The notes below the pieces were generated by a model. The model saw only the letters and a program-made list of their open reading frames with translations. It was not told the DNA's origin and did no database searches. This document shows, piece by piece, positions 9,441 through 20,497 of a DNA stretch of 64,000 nt. Position numbers and translations under genes: made by a program. Source of the stretch: Mytilus trossulus (lineage: Eukaryota; Mollusca; Bivalvia; Mytilida; Mytilidae); NCBI RefSeq assembly GCF_036588685.1, contig NC_086375.1:52150955-52214954 (forward strand), in the 5' to 3' direction. Position 1 is the stretch's first letter. Each line of letters starts with the position of its first letter.

Positions 9441-11878
9441 CACTAATGTCCTGACAATGTCCTGACAATGACCTGACAATGTCTTGACAGAAATGTAAAT
9501 GCTTAATACTTTTTTATTATTGGAAGGATTTAATTGAAATTTGGAATCAAGCAAGATGAGAACTTATATTTAATAAATAAAATTAAAAAAAAATAAAAAA
9601 ATATTTTTAAGAGTTAGAAAACTTGACCTGACCAACTTGACTTTGAAACTACTAATGTCCTGACCGATATGAAACGGCTAAAAAATGTTTTATTATTGAC
9701 AGGATAGAATTCAAATTCGATACCAAGGAAGATTAATACATTTGATACACAAATATAAGAAAAAATAAGAAAAAAAATATTTTCAAGAGTTAGAAAACTT
9801 GACCTGACCAACTACGTACCCCCGTGACTAATGTCCTGACCGATGTAAAATGCTAATAACTTTTTTGTTCTTTGAAGGTTCGATTTCAAATTTGATGTCA
9901 AGGAAGATTCTAACATTGAATACATAGATATAAGAAAAAATATTAAAAAAATTTAATGTGAAGTGTTAGAAAACTTGACCTGACCAACGTCGACTCTGCA
10001 CTGACTAATGTCCTGATCAATGTAGAAAATGTTAATTGCATTTTTGTTGTTGAAAGAATTGACTTAATTATAGATCCTTACCGAGGGAAATTATAATATT
10101 CATAATAAAAGTTTATGAGAACAAATGTTTGTTATTTTTTTAAATGTAAGAAAACTTGATCTTTATATACATCATGATGAATGTCGGTTCAATAACTTTT
10201 TTGTTATTGAAAAGGATATAATTAAGTTTAATATCACTGAGAAAAGTGATATGTGATTAGAGATGCTGTAGATATAAGTAAATGCACCTTTTCTACATTT
10301 AATATGAAAGGATTATAAAGATGTACAGAATGCAATTAAGTCCAAAGACAGTGACATGAATAATTAAAATTTATTCACACATACATTGATTAAAATTAAC
10401 ACAAATTGGAGTGTTTACTTAACTATATTTTTCTTATTTATTTCACTCATTTTTTGTTGTTTAGTTAATGAGGGATTAAACATGTCAAATAACATAAACA
10501 TGATAAATAAGGACAGGAAATGAGCTTCTTTTGATGTCGATATATTGTTTTTACAAGCATTCAAAGTAAAATTATGTTAGAATCACACAGAAATATAATT
10601 TTATTATGTCACTGTCTTTTGCCTTTCTTATACACATATATTACGAATAATAAAAAGTGCACACAAGTTCTTTCTTTACTATGTTTAAATAAAAAAAATA
10701 TCAATATATTTTTAAGAATTAAGTATATTCTGTCTTTAGATAGAGAAAAAAACAGTTTTATAATATTTGTCTTTTCTTCATCAGTCAAAACATTGCAAGA
10801 CAAGGAAAACATTGGTGAGGTCAAGTTTAAAATATTTTTTTACATGCTTATAGTAAGTGTTGTAATCTTCCCTGATACCTAACTTGGTAATACCCCAATA
10901 AATAACAAAAAGGTTATTGATATCTTTATAACGGTCGGGACATTTATCATGACAAATATCAAGTTGGTCAGGTCAAGTTTTCTAACATTTCAAAAAAATA
11001 AAAAAAACTATTTTTTTTCAGCGTTTTATTTTCTCTCTCATAAATTCCTATATTTATTGCTATCATCTTCCTTGGTAAGGAACTTGAGTCATTTTTTTTT
11101 AATAATAAAAAGTTGTCTGCATCGGTCAGGACATTAGTCAGAGCAGAGTCAACGTTGGTCAGGTCAACTTTTTTAACTCTTTAAATTATCTTTTTTAATC
11201 TTTTTCTTGCATCAATAAATTAAGTATTATAATCTACCTTGACATTAAATTTGAAATTCATACATTAAAGAATAAAAAAGTTTTAGGCATTTTCTACATT
11301 GGTCAGGACATTATAGTCATGGGAAAGACGTAGTTGGTCAGGTCAAGTTTTCTAACACTTAAAAATAGTTTTTTAAATATTTTTTCTTATATCTATGTAT
11401 TTAATGTTAGAATCTTCCTTGACATTAAATTTGAAGTCGAACCTTCAAATAACAAAAAAGTTATTAGCATTTTACATCGGTCAGGACATTAGTCACGGGA
11501 GTACGTAGTTGGTCAGGTCAAGTTTTCTAACTCTTGAAAATATATTTTTTCTTATTTTTTCTTATATTTGTGTATCAAATGTATTAATCTTCCTTGGTAT
11601 CGAATTTGAAGTCTATCATGTCAATAATAAAACATTTTTTAGCCGTTTCATATCGGTCAGGTCATTAGTAGTTTCAAAGTCAAGTTGGTCAGGTCAAGTT
11701 TTCTAACTCTTAAAAATATTTTTTATTTTTTTTTTATTTTATTTATTAAATATAAGTTCTCATCTTGCTTGATTCCAAATTTCAAGTAAATCCTTCCAAT
11801 AATAAAAAAGTATTAAGCATTTACATTTCTGTCAGGACATTGTCAGGTCATTGTCAGGACATTGTCAGGACATTAGTG
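9441..11878. mobile_element. Foldback element with CACTA...TAGTG ends, inserted in a LINE
   Basis: The two halves are long inverted repeats (about 9441-10250 and 10930-11878). Each is built from roughly 175-200 bp tandem units carrying (A)CTAATGTCCTGACC and AGAAAACTTGACCTGACCAAC. The 65-codon open frames at 9614-9811 (minus) and 11509-11706 (plus) are almost identical mirror images. Termini are CACTAATGTCCTGAC and its inverse, flanked by TA on both sides. CACTA ends, a 2-bp duplication and many subterminal motif copies suggest a non-autonomous CACTA-like (EnSpm) or foldback element. The 0.7 kb centre has a 102-codon open frame (10574-10882) resembling no transposase I know. Confidence 0.8.
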
Positions 11879-12545
11879 TAATACTATAATATGCATATAA
11901 TAAAATTTTGCAGTCTTTACTAATACTTATAGACATGTCATTAACATAATATAGGAATAAAAGGGGTCCTAAAATACTCCATTGTGGTACTCCACATGTA
12001 ATATATCTTAAATCAGATTCATTACCATTTATACTAACTTTTTGTTGTCTATTACATATATTTCATTCAAACCATTTAGTACATTTGACACCCTTTTTTT
12101 GTAGTTTGTTACACAATATAAGATGGTCGACAGTGTGAAAGGCTTTTTGTAAATCTAACATTATCATTCCAGTATAAAGTCCCTTAGCAGTTTCAATTTT
12201 AATATGATCTAACAAACGAATAAGACATGTATCTGTAGAATAAGCAGATCTGAAACAAGATTGTAAATTATAAAGTAGAGAATTTTCCACCAGATATTTT
12301 TCAAGTTGTGAATATACTGATCATGCTTTCAAAAATTTTAGAAACTACAATTAAAGTACTGACTGGTCGATAAGTTCCGACATCCAGTCTACCATCTTTC
12401 TTAAATATAGGACACACTCTAGCTGATTTCATTTCATCAAGTACTATGCCTGAAGTTATTGAAAAACCTTGATGGTATTTCATCCAATCCAGTACTTTTA
12501 CTTGGATTGAGTTGTTGTAACTGTTTAAGAATATATTCTTCAGTC
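11879..12545 (-). pseudogene. LINE reverse transcriptase, 5' part (CR1/Jockey-like)
   Basis: Minus-strand translation in order: LNPSKSTGLDEIPS, then KSARVCPIFKKDGRLDVGTYRPVS (fingers), then QSCFRSAYSTDTCL, then MLDLQKAFHTVDH (the F.D..KAFD box, partly decayed), then CGVPQWSILGPLLFLYYVND, then LLYAYYS where YADDS is expected. Stops and frame changes make it inactive. The segment breaks off at the YADD box, where the 2.4 kb foldback element is inserted; the sequence resumes at 9440 going down. Confidence 0.85.
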
Positions 12546-12594
12546 ACAGGTTAAAGCATAACAAGACACATCACATATAATATAATACTACAGG

Positions 12595-12945
12595 GGCGGA
12601 TCCATCCGTTTTGAATATCGTCAAGTTATCGGAATCCCAATGGGGACTAACTGTGCACCACTTATTGTGGACCTGTTTTTGTATTAATTTATGTCTTAAA
12701 TCAGCAAAGAACCATCAAAACGACATCTGATACAAAACTTTAATAATACTTTTAGATGTTTGGGTGATATATTTAATTTGGCTGTCAATAATGACGACTT
12801 CAGTATGTATACTAAAGAAAATTATCCTGTTGAATTAACTTTTAACGCTATTACTAACAATGACCACTGCCCTTTCCTCGATCTTGATATCTATATCATT
12901 AACGGAAAGCTTACTACAAAAAAATATGATTTTTAATTTCAGTTT
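12595..12945 (+). pseudogene. Penelope-like reverse transcriptase fragment
   Basis: Plus-strand frames read PMGTNCAPLIVDLFLY, then FNNTFRCLGDI (the Y-x-DD box as C-L-G-D), then ELTFNAITNNDHCPFLDLDI and NGKLTTKKYD. This is the recurrent RT segment of a bivalve retroelement that I take to be Penelope-like. The catalytic box is altered and there are stops, so it is dead. A family-B repeat begins right after the KKYD block. Confidence 0.7.
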
Positions 12946-13160
12946 CTTGTGTATAATTCGGAGTTTAGTATGACGTCCATTATCACTGAACTGCATGGTC
13001 TAGATATTTGTTTACGGGCCAACTGAAGGGAGCCTCCGGGTGCGGGAGTTTCTCGCTGCCATGAATACCTATTGCTGACCTTCTGCTGTTGTCTGTTCTA
13101 TGGTCGGGTTGTTGACTTTTTGACACATTCCCCATTTCCATTCTCAATTTTATTTTTGTT
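12946..13160 (-). repeat. Dispersed repeat 'family B', copy 1
   Basis: It starts 'tttcttgtgtataattcggagtttagtatgacgtcc', passes 'ctccgggtgcgggagtttctcgctgcc' and 'ggtcgggttgttgac', and ends 'cattccccatttccattctcaatttta'. The same unit is found at 31320-31505 (same orientation) and 42530-42840 and 48310-48595 (opposite orientation). Fixed ends in several copies suggest a SINE-like insertion unit. Confidence 0.8.
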
Positions 13161-14313
13161 AATGTCTTATGTGTCTCTGGCATAACTAAGCCGCAGCGGC
13201 ATAACAGATTTATTTAACTTGAGTCGGACATACTATATACAATCTAACAAAACACAGACCGGACGTGGCAGGGTATTATACATACATCCCTACAACCAAA
13301 AAAAGACAATTAGTACAGATCTGAGACATAGAGTATACTAACAGTTACTGACATACAGAGATTACTAGCAGTTAATGACAGCTGGTTCAAAGTACAACTA
13401 ATAAAATAAATCATACAATTTTAAAAATAATTCGTTATTTTTTTAACGAAAATTTTTATACACGCTAAATTTGTAAAATCATAACATACCTTCATGAGCT
13501 AAATTTAGAGATAAATGGGGTCGAAAATTTAGACATTTCACTTAAAATTTCGGTTTCTTGTACATTTCTATCCTTTGTAGGTACAGAAATACTTTACTCT
13601 TTTGTTTCAAACGATATAAACTATACGAAGATTATTGTAAAACTATTTGGAATAGCTTCTGTATAAAACTATGCTCTTAATTTGTGTAACAATTCTTTCT
13701 TGTTACTAGTATATATAAATTTTCTGAAGGGTTGTTGACAATGTTTTCGACTGAGGTTCAAAGTTTCTTTAAAAGACTGGCTATTGCATTTACATATCTT
13801 GGTATACAATTATTAATAAGTTTGCAGTCTGGAGTTAATTTCACAAAATATCTTACAACTAAAGATGATCGGAGGTCTTGAATAATTCAGTATACTTCCA
13901 ATCAATCTAAGTCTGAATTTTTTTTTTGTAAAACTTCATTTCCGTCAAAGGTTGGCTCAGACAGGCTAATTATAGTATTAATCATACTGCTGGTTTTATT
14001 ATACACAATGAAGTTTATCGTGCAGATCTTCTTTGCAATAGCCGGTTCCATTTTGCTTATTACATTTGAGTGTGAACTCCATATAGTAGGAACTCACCCG
14101 TGCGGCAATTTTAATTCAAATTCTTATTTTTGGTTGAGAATTATTTAGTTAGCTCTTAGTTTGGCTGAGAATCAATGATCATAAATGATACACGGAAGCG
14201 AAAGATTTCAGTTGCTGCTGTTTATTGCAATCGTTTGCCATTTAGAATAAGAAGAAAGTCTGATACCTAAGTATTTTTTGAATTTGGCTTGTTTTAAAAT
14301 GTGATTTTTGAAT
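13161..14313. other. Gene-free stretch, possible single repeat copy at its start
   Basis: About 13205-13425 ('gagtcggacatactatatacaatc ... ccggacgtggcagggtatt') resembles a dispersed mussel repeat from memory, but there is no second copy in the window. The remainder is AT-rich with no supportable exon. Confidence 0.4.
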
Positions 14314-15711
14314 ATCACCATTGTATTCCAAATGTTCCATGCATGTCATCATTGTATCCCAAACGTTCCATGCATGTCATGATAGTATCAAAAACGTATC
14401 ATGCATTTCTCCATTGAACACAAAACGTTCTATGCATGTCACCATTGTACACCAAACGTTCCATGTATGTCACCATTGTACCTCAATCGGTCCATGCATG
14501 TACAATTATTCACTTTGTCACATTCACCATTTCCTTTCTCAATTTTACAATTATACCCGATACGTTCCATGCATGTCACCATTGTACCAGAAAAGTTTCA
14601 TAAATGTCACCATTGTACCACAAACGTTCCATACATATCACCATTGTACCACAAATGTTCCATGCATATCATCATTGTATCCCAAACGTTCCAAGCATGT
14701 CACCATTATATCCCAAACGTTCCATACATATCACCATTGCACCCAAAACGTTCCATTCACGTCAAAACTGTACCCCTAACGTTCACTGCATGTCATCATT
14801 GTACCACAAACGTTCCATGAATGTTACCGTTGTACCCCAAGCGTTCCATGCATGTCATCATTGTACCCCAAACGTTCCATGCATGTCACCAATGTACCCT
14901 AAATGTTTCATGCATGTCACCGTTGTACCCCAATTGTTTCATGCATGTCATCATTGTACCTCAAACGTTTCATAAATATAACCATTGTACCCCAAACGTT
15001 GCATAATGTCACTATTGTACCACAAACGTTCCATATGTCATCATTGTACCCCAAATGTTTCATGAATGTCACGGTTTTTTGTCCCCATTTTACCCCAAAT
15101 ATTTCATGCATGTCACCATTGTACCCAAACGTTTCATAAATGTCACCATTATACCCCAAACGTTCCTTACATGTCACCATTGTACCACAAACGTTCCATG
15201 TATGTCACCATTGTACCACGAACTTTCCATGCACGTCACCATTATACCACAAACGTTCCATGCACGTCACCATTGTACCACAAACGTTCCATGCACGTTA
15301 CCATTGCACCACAAACGTTCCATACATGTCACCATTGTACCACAAACGTTCCATGTATGTCAATAGTGTTCCGCAAACGTTCCATGCATGTCACCATTGT
15401 TCAACAAACGTTCCATGCATGTCACCATTGTATCCCAAACGTTCCATTCATGTCACCATTGTTCAACAAACTTTCCATGCATGTCACCATTGTATCCCAA
15501 ACGTTCCATGCATGTCACCATTGTACCCCAAACTTTCCATGCATGTCACCAGTGTACCCAAATCGGTCCATTCATGTCACCATAGTACCCCAAACGTTCC
15601 ATGCATGTCAACATTGTACCCAGATCGTTCCATGCATGTCAACATTGTACCCCGATTGTTCCATGCATGTCAACATTGTACCCCAATCAATCCATGCATG
15701 TCACCATTGTG
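14314..15711 (+). repeat. Minisatellite of 31-bp units, about 43 copies
   Basis: The unit is close to CCATGCATGTCACCATTGTA followed by CCCCAAACGTT. The spacing between successive CCATGYAYG blocks is 31 bp (for example 15196 to 15227). Because 31 is not a multiple of three and the unit lacks stops, all three forward frames stay open and each reads the same 31-residue cycle (MSPLYPKRS, MHVTIVPQTF, HACHHCTPNVPC). The overlapping frames of up to 219 codons are therefore a by-product, not genes. About 14507-14557 the array is interrupted by a piece ending 'cattcaccatttcctttctcaattttac', which matches the end of family B. Confidence 0.92.
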
Positions 15712-16294
15712 ACATATATTTCTAATGCATTTAAGTACTTGTTATTGTAACCTCATTTCTCACTCATTTAATAATTGTAACACCCCAAATCCTCATCCCT
15801 ATTACTAAACCAATTTCCCTATTCATGTAACCTTTGTAACCCCCATTATACTTCCATGTAAACATTGTAACCAGAGGCAGATTTAGTACGGGATAGGATG
15901 CTGGCCCCTACAGATCTACATTTATTATCAATGCCAACTTTTTACCTGTTCCACTGTATAATTTGTCTAGTTTTAAACCCTATATGCAATGATCTTTACT
16001 AGTTGTAACTTGTATTGCTTTAATTGAGGTTACATAACGAGAGCGTAAGGAATGATCGTTCTATCCATTTAGTTGCCAGCTCTGGGTGCTGTTGTAATTT
16101 ATGTTGTAATGATTAGACATAACGATAAAATACCATATTTAACTTGACCAGGAAACAATTAACTCTATCCCACGGTTTAACCAGAGAAAACACCTGTTTT
16201 TGAATCATTATGTCTCGTGCCAACCAATGCAAAATTGAGAATTTTTGAAAAAAAGACAACAAGTTTAATTCACATCAATAATTCTAAGGTATAT
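15712..16294. other. Gene-free stretch after the minisatellite
   Basis: The first 160 bases contain decayed 'TTGTAACCCC' phrases that may be an eroded extension of the array. Nothing else is recognised. Confidence 0.4.
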
Positions 16295-16830
16295 ATTTAA
16301 ATCAGTGGCCATCAGTGTTTGTGGTTTTTCTGGTTACTTTGAAACTTCAATTAAACAATTCAGTTGCCTCTATTGGGGATTTTTCTGGTTACCTTGCATT
16401 GATATAAACTTGAACAAGCCATTGATTTTTAAAGTTACTTTATAACTACACTTGAAAAGTTCATTGGCCTATGTTGGTGATTTATCTGGTTTCTTTGATA
16501 TTATACTTAAACACACCAATGCCTTTTGTCAGTTTTCCCCCCAGTTACTTTAAAACTACACTTGGTTAACTTTCTAGATATCACTTTTGAACAAGTCAGT
16601 GATTTTCCTAGCTACTTTGAAACGGCACTAAAATTATTCAGGGGATTTTCCTGATAACTTTAAAACATTGGAATGGCCTTTGTAGGTGATTTTCCGGGTT
16701 GTTTTGATTCTTCATCCTAAAATATTTGATAGACACAGTTTGTAATTTTTTCGACTGCTTGATACAACACTTGAGAGCACTTTAGTGGCCTTCATTGGTG
16801 ATTTGCTAATGAGAAGAACAAGCAAAAGAA
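16295..16830 (+). repeat. Degenerate tandem repeat of about 75-90 bp
   Basis: The phrase 'GGCCTTTGTTGGTGATTTTTCTGGTTACTTTGAAACTACACTTGA' recurs about six times with heavy decay (near 16310, 16368, 16470, 16535, 16600 and 16675). No coding sense. Confidence 0.65.
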
Positions 16831-16834
16831 TCTA

Positions 16835-17245
16835 TTAAACTAAGTCCCCCGCTAGAAGCCAGATTGGATGATGGATTGACTGCAAAGTAACAACACTTGG
16901 TCAGCATTTCATAAGGAACATTCATGTGGTGTTTGGTTTCCTTCCATTTAGTGAAGAAGGCCAATGGCCGAAACGTCTTGAAAAATTGGTTTATTTATGC
17001 AATTATATAAATAATGTTCCCTATTGGAATTTTGAAAACAAGGATTTAGTGGTTTTCTTAAGAAAGACATGTGTAGGTATTTCCCATAGGGTGCTATCTT
17101 AAACTAAGTCCCCCACTAGTGGCCATATTGGATGATGGATTGGCTTCAAAGAAACAACACTTGGTCAGCACTTTATAAGGAACATTCATGCCATGTTTGG
17201 TTCCATTCCAAACGGATGCCAAGTGATGAGAATAGCTTATTTTAA
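16835..17245 (+). repeat. Repeat 'family D', two tandem copies
   Basis: Two copies contain 'actaagtcccc(c/g)c(a/t)ag', 'gatgatggattg', 'caaagtaacaacacttggtcagca' and 'aaggaacattcatg'. The same unit forms an array at 31690-32400. A strand of 'gaagaaggccaatggccgaaacgtcttg' between the copies recurs inverted at about 23990-24020. Confidence 0.78.
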
Positions 17246-17675
17246 AACCGTTCAGGCCAGGTGATCTAAAAAGGCAACAAAACAACACTGCTAGCTGGTC
17301 TCCAAACTGTTTTTACCAAAGTTTTATTCGATTTAATCTGTCACACAAATTACACTTAAAAACACACATGGTTTACTATAAGTAGACAAAATATACTGAC
17401 TGTTTATAAATTATTACAATATCTAGACTACATGCTTTACAATGACATTCTATTTTCCCATTATAATTGTATACAAAAATAACAGATAAATTCAATGTTT
17501 GATTTCCATTCACAAACCTTATCGAGCTGTACATATCATGACTAGACAGTAATTTGTTTCTAATGAGGTTAATTAGCTGACTGTTTATAAATTAAAGCAA
17601 GTTAGCATGATAATAAGCAACACACAATTGAAATTATTTTTTTTCTGGTTAAAGCCTTGTAATACATAAACAAAT

Positions 17676-17866
17676 ACTGTAAATTCAGAAATTATTGCAA
17701 TTTTGGAGAATGGACAAAAATGTGAGATTAGTTATTGCGAAGTCTGCATACAGATATATGTATAAGATATCAGAATGTGAGTTATTATTATTGCAATACT
17801 AACCTAGTCGCATTATTCGCTACTCGCATTAGTAAAATCCTTGCAATAAATTTTGAATTTACAGTA
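17676..17866. mobile_element. MITE with CTGTAAATTCAGAAATTATTGC ends, copy 1
   Basis: The left end ACTGTAAATTCAGAAATTAT is the inverse of the right end ATAAATTTTGAATTTACAGT, with small differences; both continue into TTGCAA. A second copy lies at about 36565-36750. About 190 bp long, no coding capacity. Confidence 0.78.
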
Positions 17867-20344
17867 ATAAATAAATCCATCTCTGCTTATAACTTTTTTT
17901 TTAAACAAAAATAGCATTTCAATTTAAAAACTTTCATCATGAAAAATCTTGGTTGTTCTAAAAATAACGGAAATTTTGTAACAGATCTTCTCTTTTTGAT
18001 CAATCCATATAAAATCTAACAAAGTAAACTAAAAATTTCTAAAACTATCTTAGTGAACTTAAAACATCTAAAACCATGTGAACAACACGCCATAACTTTT
18101 AAGTTATGATTTTTCTACATGTTTAAAAACTTAATATTGATAAATAACTTGTGTAAATATGTTGAAGATGAAGAGAAAGACATTTTTATAGGAGGTTCTT
18201 ATACCCCTCAAGATGAATCTTTGAACTTAGTAACACATTATCTGAAATTTTAACATGAATATTCATCTTTATAAATGGCAAAAAATTAATCAAGTGTATT
18301 GAAACTGATAAGATAAATGAAAGGAGTATGCATTTGCACAACATAACACACAAACAACCTCACACAAAATTTAACTTGATAAAAAACTTGCTGTTATTTA
18401 AAATATCAGACCATTGTATTTACAATTATCACTGGACCACCAGCTAATATTTATAGACAATTAGGATAATATTTACATCATTACAAAAATAAAAGCACCC
18501 TGAGAACATGACAGCCTTTTTCCTCCTTTTAATAATTAAAGTTCAATTACACTAGAAGAACAAATCAATAAATAATTTAACATTGATCAGCAGGTTGGTT
18601 TAATTAGTTGTAAGAGAATGAACAATGTATTTGATGGACTGAATAAGTATACCATAATATGTATGTCACATGACAGTGTATAACAATTCTTTCTTAATGC
18701 CCAATTTTAAAATATAACTTTACAATATAAAACTAAATAACTTTATATTCAAATACAATAAACAAACAAACAATGCTACAAGTATTTTCCATAAGGCCTG
18801 GTTAATCCATTCTTTACCTTAGAAAACACATCAAAATATAATTTATAATAAGTACCGTTCAGTTAAGAATGGTACATTATTGTATAGTAATCCATTTATT
18901 CACACTCCTTCTATGAAGCAAAAATACAAAATTTTCGAGTCTCTAATTACTATAAACTCCTTTCAACATCAGTAGTTTTTTTGCCTTTGTTTCCCTTTAC
19001 CAGCAAGGGATACAAATGAAAAGGAAGAAATCAAAATCAAAAATCAAAATTAATCAATAAACGTATAATGTAAACTAGATGTTTTGGTATGACACAAATG
19101 CCCTGTGCGCAGCCAATTGTTTAGATTTACAAACTTTCTAAAATACAATTACAGAACAGCTGTATTAGGGGCATATAATGATAACACTGTGTACGTGGGT
19201 TAAAAGTGTGGATATATTTGACAGACCTGAAAGCTCTGCAGGAATAACATTAAAAATTAAAATGAGTACACATTCCTGGATATTTCAATATCTAAGAACT
19301 GTAATTCTGCCAAAAGTTAGTCAACCAGAATGGAACATAAACTTAATTTGAAAGTCATTAATTAAAATCATTTATGTTAAAAAATCAATATTAATGCAGG
19401 GTAACTATAAAAGCCTTGTTGATGGACATCAGTAATATAACATGCCCAGTGCACTTAGAATGAGAATAAATATCAGTGTCTTGAAACAGAACCAATTGAT
19501 GGAAGTATCACCAATACATAAAACACAATGAATTACTTTTGAGAGTTGTCTACCTGACCATCTATTCTGTTTATAAGAAATTAATTCTAGTAATTAAAAT
19601 ACAACAATTAACCCATATAAAGATTAATAATAAACAATTTAACCCATCGATGATAAATGATAAGCAATTTACTCCCAAAATGCAGATACCAAGAACAACA
19701 TGGAGACAAAAAATAACACCACAGATTTGTTTTATCACAAATATAACCCGAAATGAACAAATTAATAATTTATTAACAAAATCTCTTCTGCCAGCTCCTA
19801 ATTCATTTGTCAAAGTTAATGAAAATAAACATATTAAGTTAACCTTCAATAAAGAACTGCATAAAATAAGTATATTTCAAAGTAACTTTATAAATAAATC
19901 TAACTTCTATGTGTATAAATAGTATAATGGTCAACATATCTTTGTTACTGCAAAAAGAAGTTGCATGCATTGCATACACCCCCAAAACCAAACTTGAACA
20001 AATGGCAGAATAATAATAACTTGAAATGCAAAGCAGTTGATGCAGCACCATTTATGCATAAATTCATTACATTTGAGAAATCAAATATTATTAAGTTGTG
20101 TATAACTACAGCGTGACATCAAGAAGCATCACTTGGTCATGACCTGGTGAGATTACAGAACAATTTCCAGTGCAGTCTTTTAAGAGTGCTATACAGTATG
20201 ATAAAATAGAATATTATTGATGTACATACAATTGATAATGGATGACAAATGATAGCTAACCTGGGGCCTGATGAGCTAATAATAATGTTATCACAACAGA
20301 TATTCTCTGGGATAAATACAACCAGATGGCCATCATGATTGGCT

Positions 20345-20440
20345 TATATAGTGTTGGATACCAATTTTCGTGGATTTGGTTGGAACATGTGAACCACAAA
20401 ATCCACAAAAACTGGTACTCACAAAAATAAATCAATCCAC
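20345..20440. repeat. Fragment of a 'tttcgtggatttggttgg' repeat
   Basis: The phrases 'ggataccaattttcgtggatttggttgg' and 'gaaccacaaaatccacaaaaactggta' are partly inverse to each other. They match, from memory, a short mussel inverted-repeat element. Only one copy is in this window. Confidence 0.45.
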
Positions 20441-20497
20441 AGTATCAAACATCTCAGAAACTAACTTTGGTTAAAACAGATATAAATATTGGAGTTA

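Larger units (their letters stand above)
17246..20497 (-). other. Gene-free stretch 3' of the TRIM-like gene, possible long 3' UTR
   Basis: Over 3 kb with no exon that I can support. It lies directly downstream of the stop codon of the minus-strand TRIM-like gene, and repeats are sparse here compared with both sides. A minus-strand AATAAA (inverse TTTATT at about 17321-17326) lies near the far end. A long 3' UTR is possible but unproven. Included repeats are the short inverted-repeat element at 17676-17866 and a fragment at 20345-20440. Confidence 0.35.

Noticed and set aside
10574..10882. 102-codon plus-strand open frame in the centre of the foldback element
   Set aside because: Low-complexity Ile/Lys/Phe-rich composition, an overlapping minus frame of similar quality, and no transposase motifs.
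14314..15711. CRISPR-like array
   Set aside because: Units are head-to-tail with no unique spacers and the genome is eukaryotic; it is a minisatellite.
15066..15725. 219-codon open frame and several overlapping ones with Cys/His-rich repeats
   Set aside because: All three forward frames are open because the 31-bp satellite unit lacks stops; the repeated peptide is a by-product with no start context, splice sites or unique sequence.
19539..19922. 127-codon plus-strand open frame
   Set aside because: Asn/Ile/Lys/Thr-rich, overlapped by an equally long minus frame, and without splice sites or recognisable motifs.
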